Shown: piece after piece, positions 1 to 7,571 of the stretch | How the letters are laid out: every line of letters starts with the position of its first letter | Numbering within the stretch: the first letter of the stretch is position 1 | Origin: AC-37 sp036389835 | GTDB taxonomy: Bacteria > Actinomycetota > Thermoleophilia > Solirubrobacterales > Thermoleophilaceae | Assembly (NCBI GenBank): GCA_036389835.1 | Contig: DASVWC010000098.1 | Location: forward strand, 16,374-80,373 | Length of the DNA: 64,000 nucleotides | Reading direction: 5' to 3' | The notes under the pieces: generated by a model | What the model saw: only the letters and a program-made list of their open reading frames with translations | The model's database searches: none | Told to the model about the DNA's origin: nothing | Made by a program: the position numbers and the translations under genes

Positions 1-1300
1 TCCGCGCGACGAGGCGGAGGTCGAGCGCGTGCTCGCCTGGTGCGCCGATGCCGGCGCGGCGGCGATCCCGTTCGGCGGCGGCACCAGCGTGGTGGGTGGC
101 GTCGAGCCGCGCGTCGGCGACGGCTACGCGGGCGCGGTGACCATCGACCTGCGCGCGCTCGACCGCGTGCTCGAGGTCGACGAGGCTTCGCAGGCGGCCC
201 GCATCCAGGCCGGCACCACGGGCCCGCTGCTCGAGGACCAGCTGCGCGAGCACGGTCTCACGCTGCGCCACTTCCCGCAGTCGTTCGAGTACTCGACGCT
301 CGGCGGCTGGATCGTCACGCGGGCGGGCGGGCACTTCGCCACGCGCCTCACGCACATCGACGACCTCGTCGAGTCGGTGCGGGCGATCACGCCGGCCGGC
401 GAGTGGGAGAGCCGCCGGCTGCCCGGCTCCGGGGCGGGGCCGAGCCCGGACCGGATGATGCTCGGCTCGGAGGGGATCCTCGGGATCGTGACCGAGGCGT
501 GGATGCGCGTGCGCCCGCGCCCGCTGTGGCGCTCGTCGGCGTCGGTCTCGTTCGCCACCTTCGAGGCGGGCGCCGCGGCCGTGCGCGCGCTCTCGCAGTC
601 CGGCCTCGACCCGGCCAACTGCCGGCTGCTCGATCCCGGCGAGGCCGCCCTGACCGGCGCCGCGAGCGACGGCGGCGCCCTGCTCGTGCTGGGCTTCGAG
701 TCGGCCGACCACCCGCTCGAGCCGTGGATGGACCGCGCGCTCGAGCTGTGCGGCGACCACGGAGGCTCGTGCCCGGAGGGCGCACGCCACCGCGGCCCCG
801 GCGACGACGGCGCCCGCACGGGCGGGGAGGGCGCCTGGCGCCAGGCGTTCGTCTCGGCGCCGTACCTGCGCGACACGATGATCCTCGCCGGCGTGTTCAG
901 CGAGACGTTCGAGACCGCGATCACCTGGGACCGCCTCGAGCCGTTCGTCGCGGACGTGCGCGCGCGGACCGGGGAGGCGCTCGCCGACGTCTGCGGCGGC
1001 GGCACGGTCACCTGCCGCTTCACGCACGTCTACCCGGACGGCCCGGCGCCGTACTTCACGATCCTCGCCCCGGCCAACCGGGGCGCGGAGCTCGAGCAGT
1101 GGGACGCCGTCAAGGGGGCCGCCTCGGACGCGGTCATCGCCGCGGGCGGGACGATCACCCACCACCACGCGGTCGGCCGCGACCACCGGCCGTGGTACGA
1201 CCGCCAGCGGCCGGAGCCGTTCGCCCGCGCGCTGCGCGCGGCGAAGGCCGAGCTCGACCCGGCCGGCATCCTCAACCCGGGCGTGCTGATCGACCCGTGA
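1..1300 (+). CDS. FAD-binding oxidase, alkyldihydroxyacetonephosphate synthase-like (5' end off window)
   Basis: The reading frame is already open at base 2, so the true start lies left of the window; a GTG at 29 is only an internal valine. The visible part begins in a PCMH-type FAD-binding domain (FGGGTSVVGG is the pyrophosphate-binding loop) and continues through a C-terminal FAD-linked oxidase domain. Near the end a run of three histidines (THHHAVGRD) matches the His-rich active-site motif of the AGPS branch, followed by the usual LDPAGILNPG ending. Family members transfer hydride from a substrate to FAD; AGPS itself makes ether-lipid precursors, but the substrate here cannot be read from sequence. 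The stop overlaps the GTG of the OsmC gene (GTGA), so the two are translationally coupled. Confidence 0.85.
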   Translation, partial: PRDEAEVERVLAWCADAGAAAIPFGGGTSVVGGVEPRVGDGYAGAVTIDLRALDRVLEVDEASQAARIQAGTTGPLLEDQLREHGLTLRHFPQSFEYSTLGGWIVTRAGGHFATRLTHIDDLVESVRAITPAGEWESRRLPGSGAGPSPDRMMLGSEGILGIVTEAWMRVRPRPLWRSSASVSFATFEAGAAAVRALSQSGLDPANCRLLDPGEAALTGAASDGGALLVLGFESADHPLEPWMDRALELCGDHGGSCPEGARHRGPGDDGARTGGEGAWRQAFVSAPYLRDTMILAGVFSETFETAITWDRLEPFVADVRARTGEALADVCGGGTVTCRFTHVYPDGPAPYFTILAPANRGAELEQWDAVKGAASDAVIAAGGTITHHHAVGRDHRPWYDRQRPEPFARALRAAKAELDPAGILNPGVLIDP

Positions 1301-1761
1301 GCCACGTGCACGAGTACAGGACCCGGCTCGAGTGGAGCGGCTCGACGGCGGAGGGCTACGAGCACTACGAGCGCGGGCACACCGTCCGCGCGGAGGGCGC
1401 GGCGGCGACGCTCGAGCTCAGCTCCGACCCGGTATTCCTAGGCGACCCGACCCTGCTCGACCCCGAGCAGCTCCTGGTCGCCGCCGCGTCGTCGTGCCAG
1501 CTCCTGTCGTTCCTCGCGGGCGCGGCGCGGTCGGGGATCGACGTGCTCGAGTACTCCGACGACGCCGAGGGCACGATGGACGACTCGCGGCGGCCGGCGT
1601 GGGTCGAGCGGATCGTGCTGCGGCCGCGGATCGTGGTGGCCCCCGGGACCGACGAGGAGCGCGTCCGGCGGCTGGTCGAGAAGGGTCACGAGAACTGCTT
1701 CATCGCGAACACGGTCCGGTCGGAGATCACGATCGAGGCGGAGATCGAGGTGCGCTCGTGA
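1297..1761 (+). CDS. OsmC family peroxiredoxin-like protein
   Basis: A 154-residue protein of normal OsmC length. The two reactive cysteines of the family are visible in AAASSCQLLSF and in HENCFIANT. OsmC proteins reduce organic hydroperoxides with this Cys pair, in the cytoplasm. The GTG start at 1297 is chosen because it overlaps the upstream stop and gives the standard N-terminus of the family (YRTRLEWSG); the much longer open frame upstream is a high-GC artefact. Its stop overlaps the next gene's GTG (GTGA at 1758). A second, different OsmC gene lies at 41948. Confidence 0.88.
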   Translation: MSHVHEYRTRLEWSGSTAEGYEHYERGHTVRAEGAAATLELSSDPVFLGDPTLLDPEQLLVAAASSCQLLSFLAGAARSGIDVLEYSDDAEGTMDDSRRPAWVERIVLRPRIVVAPGTDEERVRRLVEKGHENCFIANTVRSEITIEAEIEVRS

Positions 1762-2363
1762 TCGTCGCGCACCGCGGCGCGGCGCCCACGATCGCCGACG
1801 ACGTGTACGTCGCGCCGAACGCGGTCGTGTCCGGCGACGTGCACATAGGCGCGGGCAGCCGGATCCTGTTCGGCGCGGTCATCACCTCGGAGGGCGGTCC
1901 GGTGCGGATCGGCGAGCGCTGCGTGGTGATGGAGAACGCGGTTATCCGCGGCCGGACCGGCTACAAGGCCGTGCTCGGCGACCACGTGCTGGTCGGCCCG
2001 CACGCGCACGTGAACGGCGCCACGGTGGGCGACGACGCGTTCGTGGCCACCGCCGCCGCCGCCTTCCCCGGCTCGCGCGTGGGCGCGCGCGCGACGCTGC
2101 GCATCGGCGCCGTGCTGCACGTGAACAGCCGCCTCCCCGACGACAAGTTCGTGCCGATCCACTGGGTCGCGGTCGGCGACCCCGCCGCGATCCTCCCGCC
2201 CGATCGCCACGACGAGATCTGGGCGATCCAGAAGCGGCTCGACTTCCCGGGCACGGTCTTCGGCGTCAGCCGGGCGCCGGAGGGCGAGTCGCACATGCCG
2301 GAGGCGATGGCGCGCTACTCCAGGTGGCTGGGCGAGCACGGCGACGACCGCATCGTCGGATGA
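1758..2363 (+). CDS. Gamma-carbonic-anhydrase-like hexapeptide-repeat protein
   Basis: A 201-residue left-handed beta-helix protein. Imperfect hexapeptide repeats ([LIV]-G-x4) run through VYVAPNAVVSGDVHIGAGS and VLVGPHAHVNGATVGDDAF, and histidines are placed as in the gamma-CA/PaaY group. These trimers bind zinc or iron; some hydrate CO2 and others are thioesterases or acyltransferases, so the activity is uncertain. The GTG start overlaps the OsmC stop, and the stop TGA overlaps the ATG of the MBL gene (ATGA at 2360), giving an unbroken four-gene coupled operon. Confidence 0.85.
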   Translation: MIVAHRGAAPTIADDVYVAPNAVVSGDVHIGAGSRILFGAVITSEGGPVRIGERCVVMENAVIRGRTGYKAVLGDHVLVGPHAHVNGATVGDDAFVATAAAAFPGSRVGARATLRIGAVLHVNSRLPDDKFVPIHWVAVGDPAAILPPDRHDEIWAIQKRLDFPGTVFGVSRAPEGESHMPEAMARYSRWLGEHGDDRIVG

Positions 2364-3364
2364 GCCGCAGGCGCGAGATCGCGCGGGCCGACCGCGTCCT
2401 GCCGGGCGTCTGGCGCCTGCGCCTGCCGCTGCCGTGGGCGGGCGTCCCGCACGTGAACGCGTGGGCGCTGTCGGCCGGCGACGGCGTCGTGCTGGTCGAC
2501 ACAGGCATCGGCGGGGCCGGCGGGATGAAGCAGCTCGAGCTGGCGATGTCGCAGGTGGGGCTGCGCCCGGAGCACGTCCGCCTGCTGGTCTGCACCCACG
2601 CGCACTCCGACCACTACGGCCTGGCCGGGCCGATCGTGGGCGCGGCCGGCTGCGAGCTCTGGATGCACCCGAACCACGAGCACATGACCGCGCGCGTGAA
2701 CGATCCCGACGCGATGGTCGACCGCCGGATCGAGGTCGCGCGGCAGAGCGGCGTGCCGGAGGAGGTCGTGGCCCAGTACGAGGCGCGGCGCGGCGAGTCG
2801 ATGGGCGTGGACCGGGTCGTGCTGCCCGACCGCGACCTCGTGCCCGGCGTGAGGATCGAGACCGACCACGGGACCTGGGACGTCTACGAGACGCCGGGCC
2901 ACGCCCCCTCGCACGTGTGTCTTCACCAGCCCGAGCGCGACCTGCTGCTCTCCGGGGACCACCTGCTCGGGCGGGTCTCGCTCTACTACGACTACGGCTA
3001 CAGCCCGGACCCGGCGGGCGAGTTCCTCGCGAGCATGGACGTGGTCGACGAGCTCGACGCGCGCCTGTGCCTGGCCGGCCACGCCCGGCCGTTCCGCGAC
3101 GTGCGCGCCCACGTGGACGCCAACCGCACGATGGTGGCCGAGCGCATCGAGCTGGTGCGCACGGCGCTGGCGGATGGCGCGAAGACCCCGTTCGAGGTGG
3201 TTCCCACGCTCGTCGGCACCGACGAGCTCACGCCGATCCTCCTCAACTGGGGGCTGAACGAGGCGCTCTGCTACCTGCGCTACCTGGAGCTGCGCGACGG
3301 CGTGCGCAAGGTGGCGACCGAGCCGGAGGGGGCGGAGCCGGATCGCTGGGAGCTGGCCGCCTAG
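2360..3364 (+). CDS. MBL-fold metallo-hydrolase
   Basis: A 334-residue metallo-beta-lactamase-fold enzyme. The metal-binding motif HAHSDH lies at residues 80-85; further ligands are the His of TPGHAPSHV, the Asp of LLSGDHLLG and the His of LAGHARPF. The extra C-terminal helical region is as in the glyoxalase-II-like/LACTB2 branch. Substrate unknown. The ATG at 2360 is preferred over a longer frame from 2324 because it overlaps the upstream stop. Its stop shares bases with the stop of the convergent RTX gene: CTAG at 3361-3364. Confidence 0.85.
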   Translation: MSRRREIARADRVLPGVWRLRLPLPWAGVPHVNAWALSAGDGVVLVDTGIGGAGGMKQLELAMSQVGLRPEHVRLLVCTHAHSDHYGLAGPIVGAAGCELWMHPNHEHMTARVNDPDAMVDRRIEVARQSGVPEEVVAQYEARRGESMGVDRVVLPDRDLVPGVRIETDHGTWDVYETPGHAPSHVCLHQPERDLLLSGDHLLGRVSLYYDYGYSPDPAGEFLASMDVVDELDARLCLAGHARPFRDVRAHVDANRTMVAERIELVRTALADGAKTPFEVVPTLVGTDELTPILLNWGLNEALCYLRYLELRDGVRKVATEPEGAEPDRWELAA

Positions 3365-4941
3365 CGGCCGCGCGGGCCCCGCGGGATCCAGTCGCCCCGG
3401 ACGGCCGGCCAGACCGGCCCGAGCACCGGCGTCGGGTCGGCCATCCTCTCCGGCACCGCGTACGCGCGGAACGGGATCGGCCGCCTGGCGCGAGCCCGCA
3501 GGCTCCGGCCCGCCGCGCCGAGCTTCACGTACACCCGCCGGCGCGCGCGGACGGGGAGGTCGTAGCGGCCCGTGCCCAGCAGCGCGCCGGTGCCGCGGCG
3601 GTACAGCCGCACCTTCCCGCGGCAGCGCTCGCTCCCGCCGGTCGAGCGGCAGCGGACGACGAGCGACGGCGCGCGCTCGCGCGGGATCGCCAGCAGCACC
3701 GGGCCCCTGCCGAACTCGGCGTAGGAGACGCACGTCAGGACGAAGTCGAACGCGTCTGCGTCGAGCGTGCGCGGGTGTCCCGAGCAGCCGGCGAAGTCGG
3801 GCTCGCCGTCGCGCAGCTCGAGCGTGTCGGGCGAGCCGATCCCGGCCGCGGTCACCCGGTCGCTGCCCGGCCCGCCGGCGACCCGGTCGGCGCCGTCGCT
3901 CGCGACGATCTCGTCGTCGCCGGCCTCGCCCAGCAGCACGTCGTCGCCCCACCAGCCGTCGAGGCGGTTGGCACGGGCGTCGCCGGTCAGCCGGTCCGGG
4001 CCGGGCCCGCCGGTGACGTCCTCCACGTCGGAGCCCACGTCGTCGCCCTCCCCGGCGGCGCCGTCGTCGGGCCGGTCGTCCAGCGTCACGGTCACGCCCG
4101 CCTGGCTCTGCACGCCCGGAGCGAGCTCCGGCTTGATGTAGGTGACCGCGTCGACGCCGTCGCCGCCGCGCATCCGGTCGGGCCCGTCCCCGCCCCAGAG
4201 CACGTCCGCGCCCCCGCCGCCGGCGAGCGAGTCGCGCCCGTCGCCGCCGTATAGCTCGTCCCGGTACGGGGCGCCGACCAGGGTGTCGTCGCCCCCCAGC
4301 CCGAGCAGGACGCGGGCGTCGCCCTCCGGCGACGGCGCCGACTCCAGGTGGTCGGCGCCCGCGCCGCCGCCGACAGTCCTGAACAGGCCGCGCACGTCGT
4401 CGCCCTCGCCGGGCTCGCCGTCGTCGGCCACGCCGTCGGGGGTCACGCGCACGCCGGCCGTGCGGTCGGCGTAGGACAGCACGCCGAGGCCGCGCGAGAG
4501 CATCAGGTCGCCGCCCGGGCCGCCCGCGAACGTCGCCCTGTCGCCGTAGAGCTCGTCGTCGCCCGGGCCGCCGGCGATCGAGCTCGTGACCGCGCCGGCC
4601 GTGACGTCCGCCTCGTCGCCGCCGCCCTCGAGGTCCACGTCGAGCCGCTCGAGGTAGTAGCCGCGCAGGTCGCAGTAGACGCCGGGCGGCTCCGGCCGGC
4701 AGTTCTCGCCGGCCGCGAGGTTGGAGCCGGTGTCGGCGATCACCACGCCGCGCTGGCCGGGGAACGGCGCGTCCGGCCGGATGGTCACGACGTTCGCGTC
4801 GGACCCGCCGCGGAACGTGAGCGCGTACGGGCCGGCGAGCTCCGGCGCGCCGGTGCGCTTCATCGAGACCTCGGAGCCGGCGGCCGCCGCGGGCAGCGCG
4901 AGGACCAGGGCCAGTGCGGCGGCGAGCGTCGTGTGGCGCAC
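3361..4941 (-). CDS. Secreted hemolysin-type calcium-binding repeat protein
   Basis: A 526-residue exported protein starting at GTG (4939-4941) with a signal peptide (MRHTTLAAALALVLALPAAA). The middle carries degenerate RTX nonapeptide repeats: GGPGDDELYGD, LGGDDTLVGA, DELYGGDGRDSL, ADVLWGGDGPDRM and GDDVLLGEAGDDEI. These fold into Ca2+-binding parallel beta-rolls outside the cell. The last ~130 residues are basic (RCRSTGGSERCRGKVRLYRRGTGALLG), a C-terminal beta-rich domain common on such actinobacterial proteins. The signal peptide indicates Sec export rather than classical RTX type I secretion. Function unknown, possibly surface matrix or adhesion. A related smaller gene lies at 61465-62313. 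Confidence 0.82.
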   Translation of the reverse strand: MRHTTLAAALALVLALPAAAAGSEVSMKRTGAPELAGPYALTFRGGSDANVVTIRPDAPFPGQRGVVIADTGSNLAAGENCRPEPPGVYCDLRGYYLERLDVDLEGGGDEADVTAGAVTSSIAGGPGDDELYGDRATFAGGPGGDLMLSRGLGVLSYADRTAGVRVTPDGVADDGEPGEGDDVRGLFRTVGGGAGADHLESAPSPEGDARVLLGLGGDDTLVGAPYRDELYGGDGRDSLAGGGGADVLWGGDGPDRMRGGDGVDAVTYIKPELAPGVQSQAGVTVTLDDRPDDGAAGEGDDVGSDVEDVTGGPGPDRLTGDARANRLDGWWGDDVLLGEAGDDEIVASDGADRVAGGPGSDRVTAAGIGSPDTLELRDGEPDFAGCSGHPRTLDADAFDFVLTCVSYAEFGRGPVLLAIPRERAPSLVVRCRSTGGSERCRGKVRLYRRGTGALLGTGRYDLPVRARRRVYVKLGAAGRSLRARARRPIPFRAYAVPERMADPTPVLGPVWPAVRGDWIPRGPRGR

Positions 4942-4979
4942 AGCCGCTCAAACCCGCCGAGAGGAGCGGGGTTGCGCGA

Positions 4980-5876
4980 CTAGACGGTCTCGGCCACCCG
5001 GTCCCAGGGGCGCGCGGCGCGCAGCGCGGCGAGGATCGAGCGGGTGGCCGGCGACTTGTTGAGCGTGTAGAAGTGGATGCCCGGGGCACCGCGGGCGAGC
5101 AGGTCGGAGCACTGGAGGGTCGCGTAGGCCACGCCGAGGTCCTTGACCGCGTCCGGGTTGTCGGCCCGCGCCGCGAGCTCGCGCTCGTAGCGCTCCGGGA
5201 TGCTCGCTCCGCAGCGTTCGGTGAAGCGCTTGATCTGCGCGTAGCCGGTCACCGGAATGATGCCGGGCACGATCGGCACGTCGATCCCGACCGCGCGCGC
5301 CTCGCGCACGAAGTCGAAGTACAGCTCGTTGTCGAAGAAGAGCTGCGTGATCAGGAAGCGCGCGCCGGCGTCGACCTTCTGCTTCAGGAAGCTCAGGTCG
5401 GACTCGAGGTCGGCCGCCTCCGGGTGCACCTCGGGGAAGCAGGCGGCGCCGATCGCGAAGTCGTAGTCGTCGGCGATGAGCTTCGCGAGCTCCGTCGAGT
5501 AGGCGAGGCCGCCCTCGGTCTTGACCCACTCGGTCTCACCCTCGGGGGGGTCGCCGCGCAGGGCGAGCACGTTCTCCACGCCCGCGGCCGCCATCTCGTC
5601 GAGCGTTCCGCGCAGCTCCTCGACGGTCGCGCCGACGCAGGTGAAGTGCGCCATCGCCTCGAGCCCGACCTCGCTCTTGATCCGCTTGACGATCCCGATC
5701 GTGCGGTCGCGGGTGGAGCCGCCGGCGCCGTAGGTGACCGACACAAAGGCCGGCTCGTCGCGCTTCAGCTCCTCGAGCGCCGCCCACAGGTTGCGCTCGC
5801 CCTCCTCGGTCTTGGGCGGGAAGAACTCGAACGAGAAGACCGGCCGCCGCTCCTCGAGGATCTCGTCGATTCGCAT
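4980..5876 (-). CDS. metF: 5,10-methylenetetrahydrofolate reductase
   Basis: A 298-residue FAD enzyme of normal bacterial MetF length. It opens with MRIDEILEERRPVFSFEFFPPKT, the conserved N-terminal strand with the catalytic Glu (FEFFPPK), and carries FVSVTYGAGGSTR and the folate/FAD-binding LRGDPPEGE. It reduces methylene-THF to methyl-THF, supplying the methyl group for methionine synthesis, in the cytoplasm. The ATG has no Shine-Dalgarno but a TAACCT -10-like hexamer ends 6 nt upstream, suggesting a leaderless mRNA. Confidence 0.95.
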   Translation of the reverse strand: MRIDEILEERRPVFSFEFFPPKTEEGERNLWAALEELKRDEPAFVSVTYGAGGSTRDRTIGIVKRIKSEVGLEAMAHFTCVGATVEELRGTLDEMAAAGVENVLALRGDPPEGETEWVKTEGGLAYSTELAKLIADDYDFAIGAACFPEVHPEAADLESDLSFLKQKVDAGARFLITQLFFDNELYFDFVREARAVGIDVPIVPGIIPVTGYAQIKRFTERCGASIPERYERELAARADNPDAVKDLGVAYATLQCSDLLARGAPGIHFYTLNKSPATRSILAALRAARPWDRVAETV

Positions 5877-5882
5877 GGAAAG

Positions 5883-5888
5883 AGGTTA
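5883..5888 (-). promoter_or_regulatory. -10 element (TAACCT) of metF, leaderless type
   Basis: On the minus strand TAACCT ends 6 nt before the metF ATG. It fits the actinobacterial TANNNT -10 consensus, and the spacing would place transcription start at or next to the start codon. Confidence 0.5.
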
Positions 5889-6191
5889 CGACCCGAGCGC
5901 GCTCTCACCTTCCGGCGCCACGATGTCGAGCCCGACCGCCAGCCGCCGCGTTCCCGCATGCGAGTACTCGACGTCGACCGAGTCGTTGCGCCGGTAGGTC
6001 CCCATGATCGAGAAGAACATCAGCGTCCAGCGCCAGAAGCCGATCCGGCCCTCCTTCCTGAGCTCGCGGCCGAACTCGAGGGCGTGGCCGCGGACCCGGT
6101 AGTCCTCGCCCTCGGCCTGCGGCACGCCGTTCACGAAGACCCGGTACGGTGGCTCGGCGCCCGGCGGGAGCGGGACGGTCCAGCGAGTCAT
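5886..6191 (-). CDS. Hypothetical protein, 101 residues
   Basis: A small predicted cytoplasmic protein starting MTRWTVPLPPGAEPPYRVFVNG. It contains a short aromatic/basic stretch (RIGFWRWTLMFFSIMGTYRR) and ends with a beta-rich segment (DSVDVEYSHAG). The ATG at 6191 overlaps the stop of the upstream gene (ATGA, 6188-6191), so the two unknown genes are co-translated. The phrase VNGVPQAEGEDYRV resembles phage-tail-like or beta-sandwich modules, but I do not recognise the family. It ends 10 nt from metF and overlaps its -10 region. Confidence 0.65.
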   Translation of the reverse strand: MTRWTVPLPPGAEPPYRVFVNGVPQAEGEDYRVRGHALEFGRELRKEGRIGFWRWTLMFFSIMGTYRRNDSVDVEYSHAGTRRLAVGLDIVAPEGESALGS

Positions 6192-6526
6192 CGCTTGGCC
6201 GCCCGCCGAAGCGCGTCGTACGGGGACTCGCCGCGGCGCTGCTCGACCAGCTCGCGGCGCAGCCGCCCGGTCCAGCACTCCGACGACCCGTCGCCGCGCA
6301 CGTCCACGCCGGCGCGCACCCGCCCCGGCCCCGACAGCTCGAGCCGCCCGATCACCTGCTGCACCGGCTCGTAGTCGCGCCCGAGCGGCGAGCTGACCAC
6401 CAGCCCGGAGGCCGACCGCTCGAGCTCGCGGCCGCGCTCCTCGACGGCTTTCAGCGCGGCCTCGAGGTCGTCGTGCTTCACGCGCTCCACCCGCGAGCCG
6501 GCGCGCACCTTCACGGTCCAGGTCAT
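6188..6526 (-). CDS. Hypothetical protein, 112 residues
   Basis: A cytoplasmic protein of 112 residues beginning MTWTVKVRAGSRVERVKHDD. An amphipathic helix (DDLEAALKAVEERGRELER) follows, then a beta-rich half (GLVVSSPLGRDYEPVQQVIGRLEL). No catalytic motif is evident and I do not recognise the family. The ATG at 6526 follows a TAGCGT hexamer with an 8-nt gap, and the stop overlaps the next gene's ATG. The two genes probably form a small operon of conserved unknowns. Confidence 0.6.
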   Translation of the reverse strand: MTWTVKVRAGSRVERVKHDDLEAALKAVEERGRELERSASGLVVSSPLGRDYEPVQQVIGRLELSGPGRVRAGVDVRGDGSSECWTGRLRRELVEQRRGESPYDALRRAAKR

Positions 6527-6534
6527 CGGGGCGG

Positions 6535-6540
6535 ACGCTA
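6535..6540 (-). promoter_or_regulatory. -10 element (TAGCGT) for the two small unknown genes
   Basis: TAGCGT ends 8 nt before the ATG at 6526 on the minus strand, with no Shine-Dalgarno between. Same geometry as at metF and moaA. It overlaps the last codon of the AbiEi/DUF559 gene. Confidence 0.4.
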
Positions 6541-7494
6541 CAAAACGACCGCGGGCCGGGCCCCGAGCAGCTTTCCCACTGCAGCGAGCAGGACCTCCGG
6601 CTCGTGCGCGAGCTGGCGCCACGTGAAGCGCAGCACCGTGTAGCCCATCGCTTGCAGCCGCACGTCGCGCGCCCGGTCGCGCTCGAAGGCCGCGCGCGTG
6701 CGGTGCGTGTCCCAGCCGTCGAGCTCGACGATCACCCGCTGCTCGTCCCAGAGCATGTCGACCTCGCAGTCGCCGACCCAGACGTTGACGGCCGGGACGG
6801 GGACGCCGGCGCCGCGGCAGAGCGCGAAGAACCTCCGCTCGAGCCTGCTCCGGACGTTGGGTGGCGGTTCTTCGAACTGCGCGAGTAGGGCCCTGAGGGG
6901 CCTGAGGCCCCTCCGGCCGCCGCTGCGCTCCATGAGCTCGCCCACCTTGCGCATGTCGAGCTGGCGCTCGCGCTCGGCGGCCTCGAAGACACGCTCGAGC
7001 TGGCGCTGCGGCGCGGTCTCGGCGACGTCGAGCAGGAGCAGCGGCACCGCGGTGCAGGGAATGCCGTCGAACACGTCCAGATCGTCGGGGTGAAGGCCGC
7101 GCGGCTGGTGGACGACGACCTTGCCGACGCGGCCGCGCCGCGTGCGACCCGGCGCGGTCACGTCGATGACGGTCCGCGCGTCCGGCAGCAGGCCGCGGAG
7201 CGCCGCGTTGCTGCGGTGGCTGAGCAGGGCATCCTTCCCATACGCGAGCACGGCGGCCATGTGGTGCCCACGCGGCGTCAGCTTGGGGTGTCCCACGGCG
7301 TACACGCCGCGATGGACCCGGTGAAGGCGGCCGCTCAGCACGCGCGACTCGACCGCACGCCACGTGAACCCCAGCAGGTAGAGCTGCCAGAGCGCGACCA
7401 CTCCGTGCTGGAGAGCCGCAAGCTCGGCGAGGAGCACGTCGGCTGGTCGACCTGATCCACATATACGGTGGGTTAGGTCGACCAGGTAGGACAT
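6538..7494 (-). CDS. AbiEi-type antitoxin domain fused to DUF559 (Vsr-like) nuclease domain
   Basis: A 318-residue protein as drawn from ATG 7494. Residues ~20-75 form a winged-helix module (LLAELAALQHGVVALWQL, then LHRVHRGVYAVGHP), the hallmark of AbiEi-type transcription-regulating antitoxins. The C-terminal ~100 residues match DUF559, a PD-(D/E)xK fold related to Vsr endonuclease: candidate acidic residues are D246 (CEVDMLW) and E257/D259 (VIVELDG), followed by HRTRAAFERDRARD and GYTVLRFTW. No AbiEii toxin gene is adjacent. An 11-bp inverted repeat (7443-7485) overlaps codons 4-18 and encloses a TATATG, so translation may really start at the GTG of residue 20 (7437). Widespread in actinobacteria; function unproven. 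Confidence 0.72.
   Translation of the reverse strand: MSYLVDLTHRICGSGRPADVLLAELAALQHGVVALWQLYLLGFTWRAVESRVLSGRLHRVHRGVYAVGHPKLTPRGHHMAAVLAYGKDALLSHRSNAALRGLLPDARTVIDVTAPGRTRRGRVGKVVVHQPRGLHPDDLDVFDGIPCTAVPLLLLDVAETAPQRQLERVFEAAERERQLDMRKVGELMERSGGRRGLRPLRALLAQFEEPPPNVRSRLERRFFALCRGAGVPVPAVNVWVGDCEVDMLWDEQRVIVELDGWDTHRTRAAFERDRARDVRLQAMGYTVLRFTWRQLAHEPEVLLAAVGKLLGARPAVVL
7443..7485. promoter_or_regulatory. 11-bp perfect inverted repeat around an AT-rich core, candidate autoregulatory operator
   Basis: CTGGTCGACCT (7443-7453) and AGGTCGACCAG (7475-7485) are exact reverse complements separated by 21 bp. Each arm also contains the self-palindrome GGTCGACC. The spacer holds TATATG on the minus strand (7460-7465), a plausible -10 for the AbiEi/DUF559 gene. 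AbiEi antitoxins are known to bind inverted repeats in their own promoters, so an autoregulatory operator is the natural reading. Confidence 0.55.
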
Positions 7495-7537
7495 GGCCGC
7501 CAGCCTGCCAGGCGCGCCGTTGCACGTGGGGGCGCTC

Positions 7538-7571
7538 GGGTGACGATTCGGTTACGGCAGGGTGACGATTC
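7538..7571. repeat. 12-bp direct repeat, 22-bp period
   Basis: GGGTGACGATTC occurs at 7538-7549 and again at 7560-7571, the second copy overlapping the moaA stop. The intergenic stretch 7495-7569 shows nothing else. Confidence 0.5.

Noticed and set aside
40..1296. A 573-residue frame from base 40 covering the OsmC gene
   Set aside because: Its first 419 codons are an Arg-rich shadow of the FAD oxidase gene; only the part from GTG 1297 is protein-like.
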